NCBI RefSeq assembly: GCF_014764385.1
Contig: NZ_CP061714.1
Span: forward strand, 744,001-808,000
Length of the DNA stretch: 64,000 nt
Source: Luteimonas sp. MC1825
Lineage (GTDB): Bacteria > Pseudomonadota > Gammaproteobacteria > Xanthomonadales > Xanthomonadaceae
Direction: 5' to 3'
This document shows, one piece after another, positions 1-9,284 of the stretch. Every line of letters begins with the position of its first letter. The stretch's first letter is position 1. Both the position numbers and the translations under genes were made by a program. Under the pieces are notes generated by a model that made no database searches, was not told the origin of the DNA, and saw nothing but the letters and a program-made list of their open reading frames with translations.

Positions 1-1844
1 GCGTCCCGGTACCTGTTGGCCTGCGCCATGAATCCGACTGCCGGGGTGGGGTCGAAGATCTTGATCCAGCCGGCGGTCAGCGTGCACAGCAGCAGCCAGA
101 CGGTCGGCACGATCGACACCCACGCGTAGCGGTCCTTCTTCATCTTGAACAGCACCACCGTGCACAGCATCAGCGCGATGCCCGCCAGCATCTGGTTGGC
201 GATGCCGAACAGCGGCCACAGCATGTTGATGCCGCCTAGCGGATCGTTCACGCCCTGGTAGAGGAAGTAGCCCCACAGCGCGACGCAGCCCGCGGTGGCG
301 AGCAGGTTTGGCCCCCAGGATTCGGTCTTGCGCATCACCGGCACGAAGTTGCCCAGAAGGTCCTGCAGCATGAAGCGGCCCGCGCGCGTGCCGGCATCGA
401 CGGCGGTGAGGATGAACAGCGCCTCGAACAGGATCGCGAAGTGGTACCAGAACGCCATCATCCCTTCGCCCGGGATCACGGCATGGAAGATCTGCGCGAT
501 GCCCACGGCGAGCGTCGGCGCGCCGCCGGCACGCGACAGGATCGAGTTCTCGCCGATGTCCGCGGCCGTCGCGACCAGCACGTCGGGCGTGACCGTGAAG
601 CCCCAGCTGGACACCATTTCAGCCACCGCCACCGGGTCGGTGCCGATGATCGCCGCCGGGCTGTTCATCGCGAAGTACACGCCCGGATCGATCACCGACG
701 CCGCCACCATCGCCATGATCGCCACGAACGACTCCATCAGCATGCCGCCATAACCGATGTAGCGCGCGTGGCCCTCGTTGGCGAGCAGCTTGGGCGTGGT
801 GCCCGAGGCGATCAGCGCGTGGAAGCCCGACACCGCGCCGCAGGCGATGGTGATGAACAGGAACGGGAACATGCTGCCCTTCCACACCGGGCCGGTGCCG
901 TCGGTGAACTGGGTCAGCGCCGGCATGCGCAGCTCCGGCATGACGATGAAGATGCCGATGGCCAGACCGAGGATGGTGCCGATCTTGAGGAACGTCGACA
1001 GGTAGTCGCGCGGTGCCAGCAGCAGCCAGACCGGCAGTACCGCGGCCACGAAGCCGTAGCCGATCAGCATCCAGGTGATCTGCGTGCCGGTGAAGGTGAA
1101 CGCCGGGCCCCAGGTCGGGTGTGCGCCGACCTTGCCGCCCATCCAGATCGCACCGACCAGCAGGATGATGCCCACCACCGAGATTTCGCCGATCCTGCCC
1201 GGGCGGATGAAACGCATGTAGACGCCCATCATGATCGCGATCGGGATGGTGGCGATGACGGTGAACATGCCCCAGGGGCTGCCTTCCAGCGCCTTGACCA
1301 CGATCATCGCCAGCACCGCCAGGATGATGATCATGATCAGGAACGCGCCGAACAGCGCGATGGTGCCGGGCACCTGACCCATCTCCTCGCGCACCAGGTC
1401 GCCGAGCGAGCGCGCGTCGCGGCGGCTGGATACCACCAGCACCATGAAGTCCTGCACCGCGCCCGCCAGCACCACGCCGGCGATCAGCCAGAGCGTGCCG
1501 GGCAGGTAGCCCATCTGTGCCGCCAGCACCGGGCCCACCAGCGGGCCCGCACCTGCGATCGCGGCGAAGTGGTGGCCGAACAGCACATGCTTGTTGGTCG
1601 GGACGAAGTCGAGTCCGTCGTTGCGGCGGATCGCAGGCGTCGCGCGCGTCGGGTCGAGGCCCAGCACCTTGTCGGCGATGTACAGCCCGTAGAAGCGGTA
1701 GGCCACCAGGTAGATCGACACCGCCGCCACCACGATCCACAGGGCGTTGATGGGTTCGCCGCGGCGCAGGGCCACGGTGCCGAGGCAGAACGCCCCGAGC
1801 AGGGCGAGCGCCGCCCAAGCGAGTTTCCCGAGTCCACCCTTCAT
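1..1844 (-). CDS. cstA: carbon starvation protein CstA (pyruvate/peptide transporter), 3' end missing
   Basis: Inner-membrane transporter of the CstA family, linked to peptide or pyruvate uptake when carbon is limiting. About 614 codons are visible; the C-terminus lies beyond the left edge. The N-terminus (MKGGLGKLAWAALALLGAFC) begins with a hydrophobic helix, and many membrane segments follow. Typical CstA motifs are present, including NKHVLFGHHFAAIAGAGPLVGP and a TVIATIPIA-type segment. The ATG at 1844 is preceded by a GGGGAA ribosome site. CstA proteins are usually about 690 residues, so roughly 70-80 are missing. It is transcribed away from the corA-like gene's 3' end on the same strand. 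Confidence 0.95.
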   Translation of the reverse strand, partial: MKGGLGKLAWAALALLGAFCLGTVALRRGEPINALWIVVAAVSIYLVAYRFYGLYIADKVLGLDPTRATPAIRRNDGLDFVPTNKHVLFGHHFAAIAGAGPLVGPVLAAQMGYLPGTLWLIAGVVLAGAVQDFMVLVVSSRRDARSLGDLVREEMGQVPGTIALFGAFLIMIIILAVLAMIVVKALEGSPWGMFTVIATIPIAIMMGVYMRFIRPGRIGEISVVGIILLVGAIWMGGKVGAHPTWGPAFTFTGTQITWMLIGYGFVAAVLPVWLLLAPRDYLSTFLKIGTILGLAIGIFIVMPELRMPALTQFTDGTGPVWKGSMFPFLFITIACGAVSGFHALIASGTTPKLLANEGHARYIGYGGMLMESFVAIMAMVAASVIDPGVYFAMNSPAAIIGTDPVAVAEMVSSWGFTVTPDVLVATAADIGENSILSRAGGAPTLAVGIAQIFHAVIPGEGMMAFWYHFAILFEALFILTAVDAGTRAGRFMLQDLLGNFVPVMRKTESWGPNLLATAGCVALWGYFLYQGVNDPLGGINMLWPLFGIANQMLAGIALMLCTVVLFKMKKDRYAWVSIVPTVWLLLCTLTAGWIKIFDPTPAVGFMAQANRYRD

Positions 1845-1931
1845 GCGATTCCCCGTCTGTTCCGGCTGCGCCAAGGGTCTACCCATGGCCCGGCGCGGTC
1901 AATCGCGGGTGCTGCAATGCGTGAACACGCA

Positions 1932-1953
1932 GCCTACGACTTTGGTCGCAGGC
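1932..1953. other. imperfect hairpin between corA-like gene and cstA
   Basis: GCCT-CGAC / GTCG-AGGC form a stem with one mismatch and a TTTG loop, just after the end of the CorA gene as read on the minus strand. There is no clean T-run behind it, so it may be a weak terminator or just a structured leader for cstA. Seen in sequence; function is inferred. Confidence 0.25.
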
Positions 1954-1965
1954 CGCAAGCCGTAT

Positions 1966-2964
1966 TCAGAGCCAGCGCACCCGGCGCAGGTAGACGTACA
2001 GCCCGGCCACCACCACGACCACCACCCCGACCAGCAGCGGATAGCTCCAGCGTCCGGCGAGCTCCGGCATGTGCACGAAGTTCATGCCATACCAGCTTGC
2101 AATCAGGGTGGGCGCGGCCAGCAGCGCGGCCCAGCCGGCCAGGCGCTTCACCACCTCGCCCTGGGCCAGCGTCACCAGCGCCTGGTTGACGCTCAGCGCG
2201 GTGCCCAGCATGTCGCGCAGCATGTCGATGCTGTCGTTGATCCGCACCGAATGATCCAGCACGTCGCGCAGGTACAGGCGGATCTCGTCGTGCAGCAGCG
2301 GGGTGTTGCTGCGCAGCAGCTGTGAAAGCACGTCCTGCATGGGCGTCAGCGCCACGCGCATGTAGGTCAGCTCGCGCTTGAGGTCGTACAGCCGGCGCAC
2401 GATGCCGCGGTGGAAGGTGTCGCGGAAGATGTCCTGTTCCAGCGCCAGCAACGTGGCCTTGAACTCGTCCACGATCGGCACGTAGTCGTCGACGATGGCA
2501 TCGAGCACGGCATACAGCGCGAAGCCGGGCCCCAGCGCGAGCAGCCCCGGATTGCGCTCCACGCGTGCGCGGGCGGCTGCATACGACGCCGATGCGCCAT
2601 GGCGCACCGTCACCAGGTAGCGCGCGCCGAGGAAGGCATGGGTCTCGCCGTAACGGATGTGCTCGTCGACGACCTGGGCGGTGTTGCCGGCGATGAACAG
2701 CGAATCGCCGTAGGCTTCCAGCTTGGGGCGCTGGTGGGCGTGGTGGGCGTCCTCGACCGCGAGCGCGTGGAGGTTGAATTCCTCCTGCAGCTTGGCGAGC
2801 ACCGTTTCGTCAGGCTCGTACAGCCCCACCCAGACAAAGCTGCCGTCGTCGACATCGAGGACGTCGCTGATTTCGTCAAGGCTGATGTCGCGGCGCCGGC
2901 CATCGCGGTCGTAGGCGGCGCTGTTGATCACGCAGGCCGGCAGGGCAGGGGCAGGGGCGGTCAT
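1966..2964 (-). CDS. corA: CorA-family divalent metal (Mg/Co) channel
   Basis: Pentameric inner-membrane channel that takes up Mg2+ or Co2+. The protein has a long soluble N-terminal part with alpha-helical 'willow' segments and two C-terminal membrane helices. The family signature GMN occurs at the end of the first one (SWYGMNFVHMPEL), and the chain ends in a short basic tail (RRVRWL). The length, about 332 residues, is normal. I chose the ATG at 2964 (MTAPAP); an in-frame GTG at 2979 would add five residues and overlap the preceding gene's stop region. It is the last gene of the minus-strand run that begins with miaB, immediately after the DUF4105 gene, so co-transcription is likely. Confidence 0.88.
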   Translation of the reverse strand: MTAPAPALPACVINSAAYDRDGRRRDISLDEISDVLDVDDGSFVWVGLYEPDETVLAKLQEEFNLHALAVEDAHHAHQRPKLEAYGDSLFIAGNTAQVVDEHIRYGETHAFLGARYLVTVRHGASASYAAARARVERNPGLLALGPGFALYAVLDAIVDDYVPIVDEFKATLLALEQDIFRDTFHRGIVRRLYDLKRELTYMRVALTPMQDVLSQLLRSNTPLLHDEIRLYLRDVLDHSVRINDSIDMLRDMLGTALSVNQALVTLAQGEVVKRLAGWAALLAAPTLIASWYGMNFVHMPELAGRWSYPLLVGVVVVVVAGLYVYLRRVRWL

Positions 2965-2971
2965 TGCCGCA

Positions 2972-4177
2972 TCATGCACCTGTTCGCCGCTGGCGCCAGA
3001 GCACCGCGGCCAGCGCCAGCTGCAACGGCAGCATCAGGGCGATCCAGTGGCCGTTGCGCTGCGACTGCAGCGGCATCCACAACAGGAACGGCGACAGCAG
3101 CACCAGCACGCCGATGCCCGCCAGCAGCACCCGGAACACCGTCCCGCCATCGCCGCCGCGGGCGATGCGCCAGGCACCGGGGACGAGCAGCAGGCACAGC
3201 GGATTGAACAGGATCAGGTTGTGGTTGGCCCAGGCGAAGCGGTGCGCGGTGCCCAGCCAGAGGTAGAGCATCAGCCCGCCGAGCAGTGCGCATGCCAGCC
3301 ACGTTGCGATCGCCGCCCACGCCACGACCGCGGGGCGCTTGCGCTGCGACCAGGCGAGCGCCGCCAGCACCAGCCCGGCGACCAGCCAGGGGAGCCAGGC
3401 CACCGCGCGGGGCTCGGGTTCGGCGCCGATGCGGTGCGGCAGCAGCGCTTCCTCCGACGCCACCAGCGGGCGGCCATCGGCGTGCCGCATGTCGCGCAGC
3501 GCGCTGGCCAGGCGCATCGGCACGAAGGCATCTTCCCAGAGCGCGTTCGGGCGGTCGGCGGCCGGCCCGAGCCCGAGGTCGAAGCCCAGCGCCATCCACG
3601 GCGCCGGGCGCGCCAGGCGCACCGCTTCGCTGCGGAAGGTGTTGCCCTGCGAGCGGCCCTGCATCTGCCGGCGCAGGGCGCCGCCAAGGGTCGCGTCGAG
3701 CGCGTCGCGCACGCGCGTGGAGCAGTTGTCGGTGAAGTAGTCGTAGGCGTAGTGCGCGTTCTCGGGGCGCGCGTTGTCGGCGAGTCGGGCGGCGAGGGAT
3801 GTCGCCGCGGCCTCATCCAGGTCGAGCCACTGGATCGACACCCCGCGTCCGACATCGCGGTAGTAGGCGAGGTCGTCGGCCAGCGGCAGCGCGGCCAGTC
3901 GGTAGCGCATGTCGCCGCGCACGAAGCGCGCCACGAAATCCGGCTCGTCGGGGTCGAAGAAGCCGAAGTTGTACGAGATCGGCGGGCCGGCCGCGGGGTC
4001 GTCGACCACGATCGCGTTGTGGCCGAAGCGCTCGAAGAACACCTCGCCCGGCTGCATGGTGGCCACGCCGATGCGTGGCGCCGCCACGGCCGTCGCACAC
4101 CAGGCGCACAGCAGCAGGAGCAGGGCGGTCGCCGGCCACCGCAGGCGACGGTTGGCGCGCCGGGGGCTATTCGGCAT
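2972..4177 (-). CDS. DUF4105 / Lnb-type periplasmic-domain membrane protein (possible lipoprotein N-acyltransferase)
   Basis: A 401-residue membrane protein. Residues 1-33 are a signal anchor (basic start, then a Leu-rich core). A periplasmic DUF4105 domain follows, with FGHNA (His53) and DNCST (Cys152) as probable catalytic or structural residues. Then come about five hydrophobic segments from roughly residue 270 to the end. DUF4105 is, to my knowledge, now described as the Lnb N-terminal periplasmic domain, after a lipoprotein N-acyltransferase. That name is recalled, not verified here. The ATG at 4177 overlaps the end of corC by 11 bases, so the two are translationally coupled. In E. coli the gene after corC (ybeX) is lnt, the classical apolipoprotein N-acyltransferase, and no Lnt-like protein is visible here. 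The family call is fairly sure; the enzymatic role is inference from family naming plus position. Confidence 0.75.
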   Translation of the reverse strand: MPNSPRRANRRLRWPATALLLLLCAWCATAVAAPRIGVATMQPGEVFFERFGHNAIVVDDPAAGPPISYNFGFFDPDEPDFVARFVRGDMRYRLAALPLADDLAYYRDVGRGVSIQWLDLDEAAATSLAARLADNARPENAHYAYDYFTDNCSTRVRDALDATLGGALRRQMQGRSQGNTFRSEAVRLARPAPWMALGFDLGLGPAADRPNALWEDAFVPMRLASALRDMRHADGRPLVASEEALLPHRIGAEPEPRAVAWLPWLVAGLVLAALAWSQRKRPAVVAWAAIATWLACALLGGLMLYLWLGTAHRFAWANHNLILFNPLCLLLVPGAWRIARGGDGGTVFRVLLAGIGVLVLLSPFLLWMPLQSQRNGHWIALMLPLQLALAAVLWRQRRTGA

Positions 4178-5033
4178 GGATGGCGACGTGCAGCGCGTGC
4201 AGGCGGCGGGCGTCGGCGCTGGCCACGCGGAACGTGAAGCGGCCGAGCGTGAGCTCTTCGCCCGCCTCGGGCAGGTGGCCGATGGCGGCGGTGACCAGGC
4301 CACCGACGGTGTCGTATTCGTCGTCGTCGAAATCGGCGCCGAAGCGGCTGTTGAAATCGCTGATCGGGGTCAGCGCGTCGACCACGTACTGGCCGTCGGC
4401 CTGCGCGGCGATCAGGGCCTCGGGGTCTTCGGCGTCATCGTGCTCGTCGTCGATCTCGCCGACGATCTCCTCCAGCACGTCCTCGATGGTCAGCAGCCCC
4501 GCCACGCCGCCGTACTCGTCGATCACGATCGCCATGTGGTTGCGCGACTGGCGGAACTCGCGCAGCAACACGTTGAGCTTCTTGGATTCGGGAATCAGCA
4601 CCGCCGGGCGCAGCAGCTCGCGCACCGTGCCGGGGCCGTTGTCGGCCACCACCCCACGCAGCAGGTCCTTGGCCAGCAGGATGCCGAGGATCTCGTCCTT
4701 GTCGTCACCGTGCACCGGGAAGCGCGAGTGGCCGGACTCGACCACCTGCTTCAGCAGGTCCAGGAAGGGCGCGGCCACGGGCAGCGCGACCATCTGCGCC
4801 CGCGACACCATCACGTCGCCGACGGTCATGTCGGACACGGAGATCGCGCCTTCCATCATCCGCAGGGTGTCGGACTCGATCAGGCCATTGGCCTGCGCAT
4901 CGCGCAACAGCTCGACCAGGTCGTCGCGTGAACTGGGATCGCCGGAAATCGCCCAGCTCAGGCGTTCCAGCCAGCTGCGCCGCCGCTCGGGGTGGTCCGG
5001 CGCGGGGCCTTGACTACTGTCGTCCTCGGACAT
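4167..5033 (-). CDS. corC: CorC/HlyC-family protein with CBS pair (YbeX)
   Basis: Cytosolic CBS-domain protein linked in E. coli to Mg/Co efflux and to ribosome and 16S rRNA metabolism. At 288 residues it matches E. coli CorC/YbeX (292). After an N-terminal stretch rich in Asp/Glu/Ser there is the family entry motif (GAISVSDMTVGDVMVSRAQM), then two CBS motifs (residues about 65-185, including VIDEYGGVAGLLTIEDVLEEIVGEI) and a C-terminal transporter-associated CorC_HlyC domain ending in RLHALHVAIHAE. I chose the ATG at 5033 (MSEDDSSQ) because the upstream extension is low-complexity and lies outside the family. It overlaps the DUF4105 gene by 11 bp and is separated from ybeY by an oppositely oriented secreted-protein gene. 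Confidence 0.92.
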   Translation of the reverse strand: MSEDDSSQGPAPDHPERRRSWLERLSWAISGDPSSRDDLVELLRDAQANGLIESDTLRMMEGAISVSDMTVGDVMVSRAQMVALPVAAPFLDLLKQVVESGHSRFPVHGDDKDEILGILLAKDLLRGVVADNGPGTVRELLRPAVLIPESKKLNVLLREFRQSRNHMAIVIDEYGGVAGLLTIEDVLEEIVGEIDDEHDDAEDPEALIAAQADGQYVVDALTPISDFNSRFGADFDDDEYDTVGGLVTAAIGHLPEAGEELTLGRFTFRVASADARRLHALHVAIHAE

Positions 5034-5272
5034 CTCGCTCGCATCGTCGCCCCGGGGGGAGGGGCGGCCAGCGCAGTTTACCCCGTCCGGGGGGTGAGGG
5101 CCGCGTGCAGCCGCCGGCAGCGGAAAGCACCGACAGCCCCCGCCGCGGATGACCGGCATGCGGGCGTGGCCCCGCCCGACGGCGGGTGATCGCCGAAACG
5201 CGCATGGTGGACGCGTCGCGGGACGCGACCCGCGGCATGCCCGCCGCGAACCCCCGGGCCAAGGAGCACCCC

Positions 5273-5776
5273 ATGCAACGCGCCAGTCTGTCCGGCACCA
5301 CCGCGGCCATCGTCGCCCTGGTCGTGTGTACCGCCCCCGCGTCCGCCCGGAGCGACCCCGACCTGCGGCCGGGCAACTATGTGGATGTTGCTGCCTACCT
5401 GCAGACCGATGAGGCCTTCGAGGCCTGGTTCACGCTCCGCCACCAGCTGTATCGCAACTTCGACGCGATCTGCGGCGACACGTTCTGCGAGGGCGACTAC
5501 AGCAACATCCAGTCGTTGCGCTTTGTCTGCTCGGTGCACCGCGTCAGCGGCCTGGTCGGCAGCTGCGCCTGGAGTTTCGCCGCGAGCGAGGAATCGGTGG
5601 CGCGGCGCAGCGGCCGGATTTCGGCGGAGACCCCGGCATGGTTGTGCGTGTCACCGCTGGTCGCGGGCACTACCATCGAGGCGTTGCTGCATGCACTGCA
5701 GGGCGAAGAGCCGCTGTATGCGGCATTGCCCGGTACATCACTGACGCTTTACGACGGGCTGGTCGACTGTCTCTGA
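5273..5776 (+). CDS. small secreted hypothetical protein
   Basis: Not assigned to a family I recognise. 167 residues. The first 26 form a clear signal peptide (MQRAS start, Ala/Val-rich core, cleavage probably after TAPASARS or nearby). The mature part is acidic and contains several Cys (about six, e.g. ICGDTFCEGDY and LRFVCS), suggesting disulfides in the periplasm. An AAGGAG ribosome site sits 8 bases before the ATG. It is encoded antisense to, and between, ybeY and corC, so it interrupts an otherwise conserved minus-strand cluster. Codon use looks like that of its neighbours. Probably a real gene, with unknown role. Confidence 0.7.
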   Translation: MQRASLSGTTAAIVALVVCTAPASARSDPDLRPGNYVDVAAYLQTDEAFEAWFTLRHQLYRNFDAICGDTFCEGDYSNIQSLRFVCSVHRVSGLVGSCAWSFAASEESVARRSGRISAETPAWLCVSPLVAGTTIEALLHALQGEEPLYAALPGTSLTLYDGLVDCL

Positions 5777-5819
5777 GTCCCGGTCATCGCCTGTCGGCCC
5801 GGATGCGGTCCGGCGTCCG

Positions 5820-6308
5820 TCAGGCGTCGCGGTAGGGGTCGTCGATGCCCAGGCCGGCGAGGATCTCGCGCTCCAGCTTCTCCATCGCCTCGGCTTCGAG
5901 CTCGTCGCCGTGGTCCCAGCCAAGCAGGTGCAGGGTGCCGTGCACGGTCAGGTGGGCGTAGTGGGCCGCCAGTCGCTTGCCCTGCTCGGCGGCTTCGCGC
6001 GCGACCACCGGCGCGCACAGCACCACGTCGCCAAGCAGCGGCATGCGCACGCCCTTGGGCAGCTTGATGCTGTCGTCGAGTTCGGCGGGAAAGCTGAGCA
6101 CGTTGGTGGCGTAGTCGCGGCCGCGGTAGTGGCGGTTCAGGGCACGGCCCTCGGTTTCGTCGACAACGCGGATGGCAAGGTCGGCCTCGCGGATGCGACC
6201 GGCCAGCGCCGCGGCGACCCATTTCCGGAAGCTCACCGCGGCAGGCAGGCCGGCGCGCGGCAGCGCATAGCCCACGGCGACGTCAAGGCGCACCGGACCC
6301 CTGGTCAT
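5820..6308 (-). CDS. ybeY: endoribonuclease YbeY (16S rRNA maturation factor)
   Basis: Single-strand-specific metallo-endoribonuclease for 16S rRNA 3'-end maturation and ribosome quality control. The zinc-binding signature HxxxHxxGxDH is intact near residues 120-130 ([11 protein letters not shown]), and the upstream conserved block [18 protein letters not shown] is present. 162 residues is normal. Its ATG overlaps the ybeZ stop codon (ATGA, 6305-6308), indicating translational coupling with the PhoH-like partner gene. Cytosolic. Confidence 0.96.
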   Translation of the reverse strand: MTRGPVRLDVAVGYALPRAGLPAAVSFRKWVAAALAGRIREADLAIRVVDETEGRALNRHYRGRDYATNVLSFPAELDDSIKLPKGVRMPLLGDVVLCAPVVAREAAEQGKRLAAHYAHLTVHGTLHLLGWDHGDELEAEAMEKLEREILAGLGIDDPYRDA

Positions 6309-7348
6309 GGCGAGGCCTCGCTCCCGGGCGGCGCGGCATTGGCGTTGTCGGCGTCGCGCAGTTCGTAGGCGTTGACGATGCGCGCCACCAGCGGATGGCG
6401 CACCACGTCGCGTGACTCGAAGAAGGTGAAGCTCACGCCGTCCACCTCGTGCAGCACCTCGACCGCATCGCGCAGGCCGGATTTCATGTGTTTCGGCAGG
6501 TCGATCTGCGACAGGTCGCCAGTGACGACCGCGGTGCTGCCAAAGCCGAGGCGCGTCAGGAACATCTTCATCTGCTCGATGGTGGTGTTCTGCGCCTCGT
6601 CGAGGATCACGTAGGCGTCGTTGAGCGTGCGCCCGCGCATGTAGGCCAGCGGCGCGATCTCGATGACGTTCTTTTCCAGCAGCTTCAGCACCTTCTCGAC
6701 GCCGAGCATTTCATACAGCGCGTCGTACAACGGCCGCAGGTAGGGATCGACCTTCTGCGAGAGGTCGCCGGGCAGGAAGCCGAGCTTCTCGCCAGCCTCG
6801 ACCGCCGGGCGGACCAGAATCAGGCGCTGCACCCGGGACTCGTTGAGGGCTTCCACCGCACTGGCCACGGCCAGGAAGGTCTTGCCGGTGCCGGCCGGGC
6901 CCACGCCGAAGTTGATGTCGTGGGTGGCGATGGCGTGCAGGTATTTCTGCTGGTTGCCGCCGCGCCCGCGGATGGTGCCGCGCTTGACGCGGATCGCCAC
7001 GTCCTGCGGCACGAAATCCGGGTCCGACTGCCGCTGCCGCGCGACGCGCCGCGTGGCTTCGACATCCTCGCGCGCCGCGCGCGATGCGCTGACCCGCAGA
7101 TGGATGCCCTGGCCGTCAAAGGTCTCGGTGGCGGCTTCGAGATACAGGTCCCGGAGCAGGCGTTCGGCTTCGTCGACGCGTTCGGCGTCATCGCCGCTGA
7201 TGCGGAAGATGTTGCCGCGGTTGGCGATCTCCACGCCAAGCGCAAGCTCGACCTGGCGGAGATGGCCATCGAAGGGGCCGCAGAGGTTCGCGAGGCGCTC
7301 GGTGTCGGCGGGCTCGAGGGTGAAGTCGCGCTGGTGTTGGTTCGGCAT
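6305..7348 (-). CDS. ybeZ: PhoH-family ATPase YbeZ
   Basis: Predicted ATPase/RNA helicase partner of YbeY. 347 residues. The P-loop [14 protein letters not shown] (about residue 150) and a Walker B-like VILDEAQN block are clear, as is the [17 protein letters not shown] motif shared by PhoH proteins. The N-terminal third resembles the KH-like part of YbeZ. The ATG at 7348 (MPNQHQRDF) is the natural start; longer in-frame extensions are Arg/Gly/Ala-rich and not family-like. Directly coupled to ybeY by a 4-base overlap, and 38 bases after a small membrane ORF. Confidence 0.95.
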   Translation of the reverse strand: MPNQHQRDFTLEPADTERLANLCGPFDGHLRQVELALGVEIANRGNIFRISGDDAERVDEAERLLRDLYLEAATETFDGQGIHLRVSASRAAREDVEATRRVARQRQSDPDFVPQDVAIRVKRGTIRGRGGNQQKYLHAIATHDINFGVGPAGTGKTFLAVASAVEALNESRVQRLILVRPAVEAGEKLGFLPGDLSQKVDPYLRPLYDALYEMLGVEKVLKLLEKNVIEIAPLAYMRGRTLNDAYVILDEAQNTTIEQMKMFLTRLGFGSTAVVTGDLSQIDLPKHMKSGLRDAVEVLHEVDGVSFTFFESRDVVRHPLVARIVNAYELRDADNANAAPPGSEASP

Positions 7349-7386
7349 AGGTCGGCAAGGGTAGCGCGCCGGCGCGGGGCCTGCGT

Positions 7387-7641
7387 TCACGCCCTGGCGA
7401 GGCCGCGCCACGCCAGGCCAAGCCCGATGCCGGCCAGCAGCAGCGAGCCGGCCAGCCAGGCCCAGCCCACTGCGCCCGCCGTGCCGCCATCGCGCACCAG
7501 GTACAGCCACGCGCGCGCCAGCCCCAGCACGGCAAGCCCGCAGAACCACAGGCCGAGCGGGTCGATGCGGCGCCTGTGCGCGGAGCCGGCCCTGGGCGGC
7601 GTGTCTCCGGCCCGGGCGTCAGGTGGTGGTGGGCGCTTCAA
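7387..7641 (-). CDS. possible small membrane protein (84 aa) between miaB and ybeZ
   Basis: A short frame of 84 codons overlaps the last 23 bases of miaB and ends 38 bases before ybeZ. It encodes a basic, Pro/Arg-rich N-terminus and two hydrophobic helices ([19 protein letters not shown] and [17 protein letters not shown]), i.e. a plausible hairpin membrane protein. The only upstream start is TTG at 7641, which lowers confidence. No family is recognised. If real it would be translated from the miaB-ybeZ transcript. It could instead be a chance frame in GC-rich DNA. Confidence 0.4.
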   Translation of the reverse strand: MKRPPPPDARAGDTPPRAGSAHRRRIDPLGLWFCGLAVLGLARAWLYLVRDGGTAGAVGWAWLAGSLLLAGIGLGLAWRGLARA

Positions 7642-9052
7642 TGCCGGCCACGCGCCCGCGCAGTGAATTGCTGAGCGCCTCGGTGATCAGCACGTCGACG
7701 AACTGTCCCACCAGTCGCGCAGGGCCGGCGAAATTGACCGAGCGCATGTTCTCGGTCTTGCCAGTGAGTTCATTGGCGTCCTTCCGCGACGGGCCGGTGA
7801 CCAGCACCTTGTGCACGCTGCCCAGCATGGCCCGGGAGATGCCGGCCGCGTGCTCGTTGATGTGCGCCTGCAGCCGCGACAGCCGCGCGTGCTTCTCCTC
7901 GCCCGTCACCGTGTCCTCGAGGTCCGCGGCCGGCGTGCCCGGGCGGCGCGAATAGATGAAGGAGAACGACTGGTCGAAGCCGATGTCCTCGATGAGCTTC
8001 ATGGTCTTGTCGAAATCGGCGTCGGTCTCGCCGGGAAAGCCGACGATGAAGTCGGAGGAGATCGAGATGTCCGGGCGCACCGCGCGCAGCTTGCGGATCT
8101 TCTGCTTGAACTCGAGTGCCGTGTAGCCGCGCTTCATCGCCGACAGGATCCGGTCCGAGCCCGACTGCACGGGCAGGTGCAGGTAGTTGGCCAGCTGCGG
8201 CACGTCGCGGTAGGCCTCGACCAGCGAGTCGGAAAACTCCAGCGGATGCGAGGTGGTGAAGCGGATGCGGTCGATGCCGTCGATTTCAGCCACCGTGCGG
8301 ATCAGCAGGCCGAGGTCGGCGAACTGCGGTTCGCCCGAGGCCGCGTTGCCGTCGCCGCATTCGGCAGGCGCGATCGGGCCACGGTAGGCGTTGACGTTCT
8401 GGCCCAGCAGGTTGACCTCGCGCACGCCCTGCGCGGCGAGCTGCATGACCTCCACCAGCACATCCTCGAACGGCCGGCTGACCTCTTCGCCGCGGGTGTA
8501 GGGCACCACGCAGAACGAGCAGTACTTGCTGCAGCCTTCCATGATCGAGACGAAGGCGCTCGGGCCCTCGGCGCGCGGCTCGGGCAGGCGGTCGAACTTC
8601 TCGATCTCGGGGAAGCTGATGTCGACCTGCGGCAGGCCGCTCTCGCGTCGGCCGCGGAGCAGCTCGGGGAGGCGGTGCAGGGTCTGCGGGCCGAACACCA
8701 GGTCGACGTACGGCGCGCGCTTCACGATCGCCGCGCCTTCCTGGCTGGCCACGCAGCCGCCGACACCGATCAGCACCGGGCGTCCGCCCTGCTTCAGGCG
8801 CTTCCAGCGGCCCAGCTGGCTGAACACCTTCTCCTGCGCTTTTTCGCGGATCGAGCAGGTATTGACGAGTATCACGTCGGCTTCGTCGACGTTCGTCGTG
8901 AGTTCCAGGCCGTCGGACTCGGCCAGCACGTCAGCCATGCGCGCCGAGTCGTACTCATTCATCTGGCAGCCGTGGGTCTCGATGAAGAGCTTGCCGGCGG
9001 GACGCAGGCGGTCGTCGGGCGCGGTGTCGGTCTGGGGTGGTGGCAGGGTCAT
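7619..9052 (-). CDS. miaB: tRNA-2-methylthio-N6-dimethylallyladenosine synthase MiaB
   Basis: Radical-SAM methylthiotransferase that converts i6A37 to ms2i6A37 in tRNAs reading UNN codons. 477 residues. The N-terminal UPF0004 domain has its cysteines ([29 protein letters not shown]). The radical-SAM triad CxxxCxxC is in [23 protein letters not shown] domain closes the protein ([21 protein letters not shown]). ATG 9052 (MTLPPPQT) is chosen because everything upstream is low-complexity. First gene of the minus-strand cluster, divergent from the SLT gene across about 230 bases. Confidence 0.97.
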   Translation of the reverse strand: MTLPPPQTDTAPDDRLRPAGKLFIETHGCQMNEYDSARMADVLAESDGLELTTNVDEADVILVNTCSIREKAQEKVFSQLGRWKRLKQGGRPVLIGVGGCVASQEGAAIVKRAPYVDLVFGPQTLHRLPELLRGRRESGLPQVDISFPEIEKFDRLPEPRAEGPSAFVSIMEGCSKYCSFCVVPYTRGEEVSRPFEDVLVEVMQLAAQGVREVNLLGQNVNAYRGPIAPAECGDGNAASGEPQFADLGLLIRTVAEIDGIDRIRFTTSHPLEFSDSLVEAYRDVPQLANYLHLPVQSGSDRILSAMKRGYTALEFKQKIRKLRAVRPDISISSDFIVGFPGETDADFDKTMKLIEDIGFDQSFSFIYSRRPGTPAADLEDTVTGEEKHARLSRLQAHINEHAAGISRAMLGSVHKVLVTGPSRKDANELTGKTENMRSVNFAGPARLVGQFVDVLITEALSNSLRGRVAGIEAPTTT

Positions 9053-9284
9053 GGCATGTCCGGGGCGCGGCGCTGATTCCGGGCCGGAAGGGCGAGGGGC
9101 GGCAAAGTGTAGCGCCGGCGTCCGGAACACGCGCGCGGGCGCGTTTGCTGTGACGGTTGGCCCGCGTCGGCCGGCCGTGGCCCGGCGGGGCGTGCGCAAC
9201 GCGGATCCTCGCCGTCCGTCACGTTCCCGGGCCTTGGCAAGCCCTCCCGAAGATAGGAGACTGCGACGTGATGGAGGGGCAGGG

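Noticed and set aside
441..2189. Long plus-strand open frame of 582 codons
   Set aside because: It runs antisense through cstA and the corA-like gene and is His/Arg/Asp-rich low-complexity, a GC-rich shadow.
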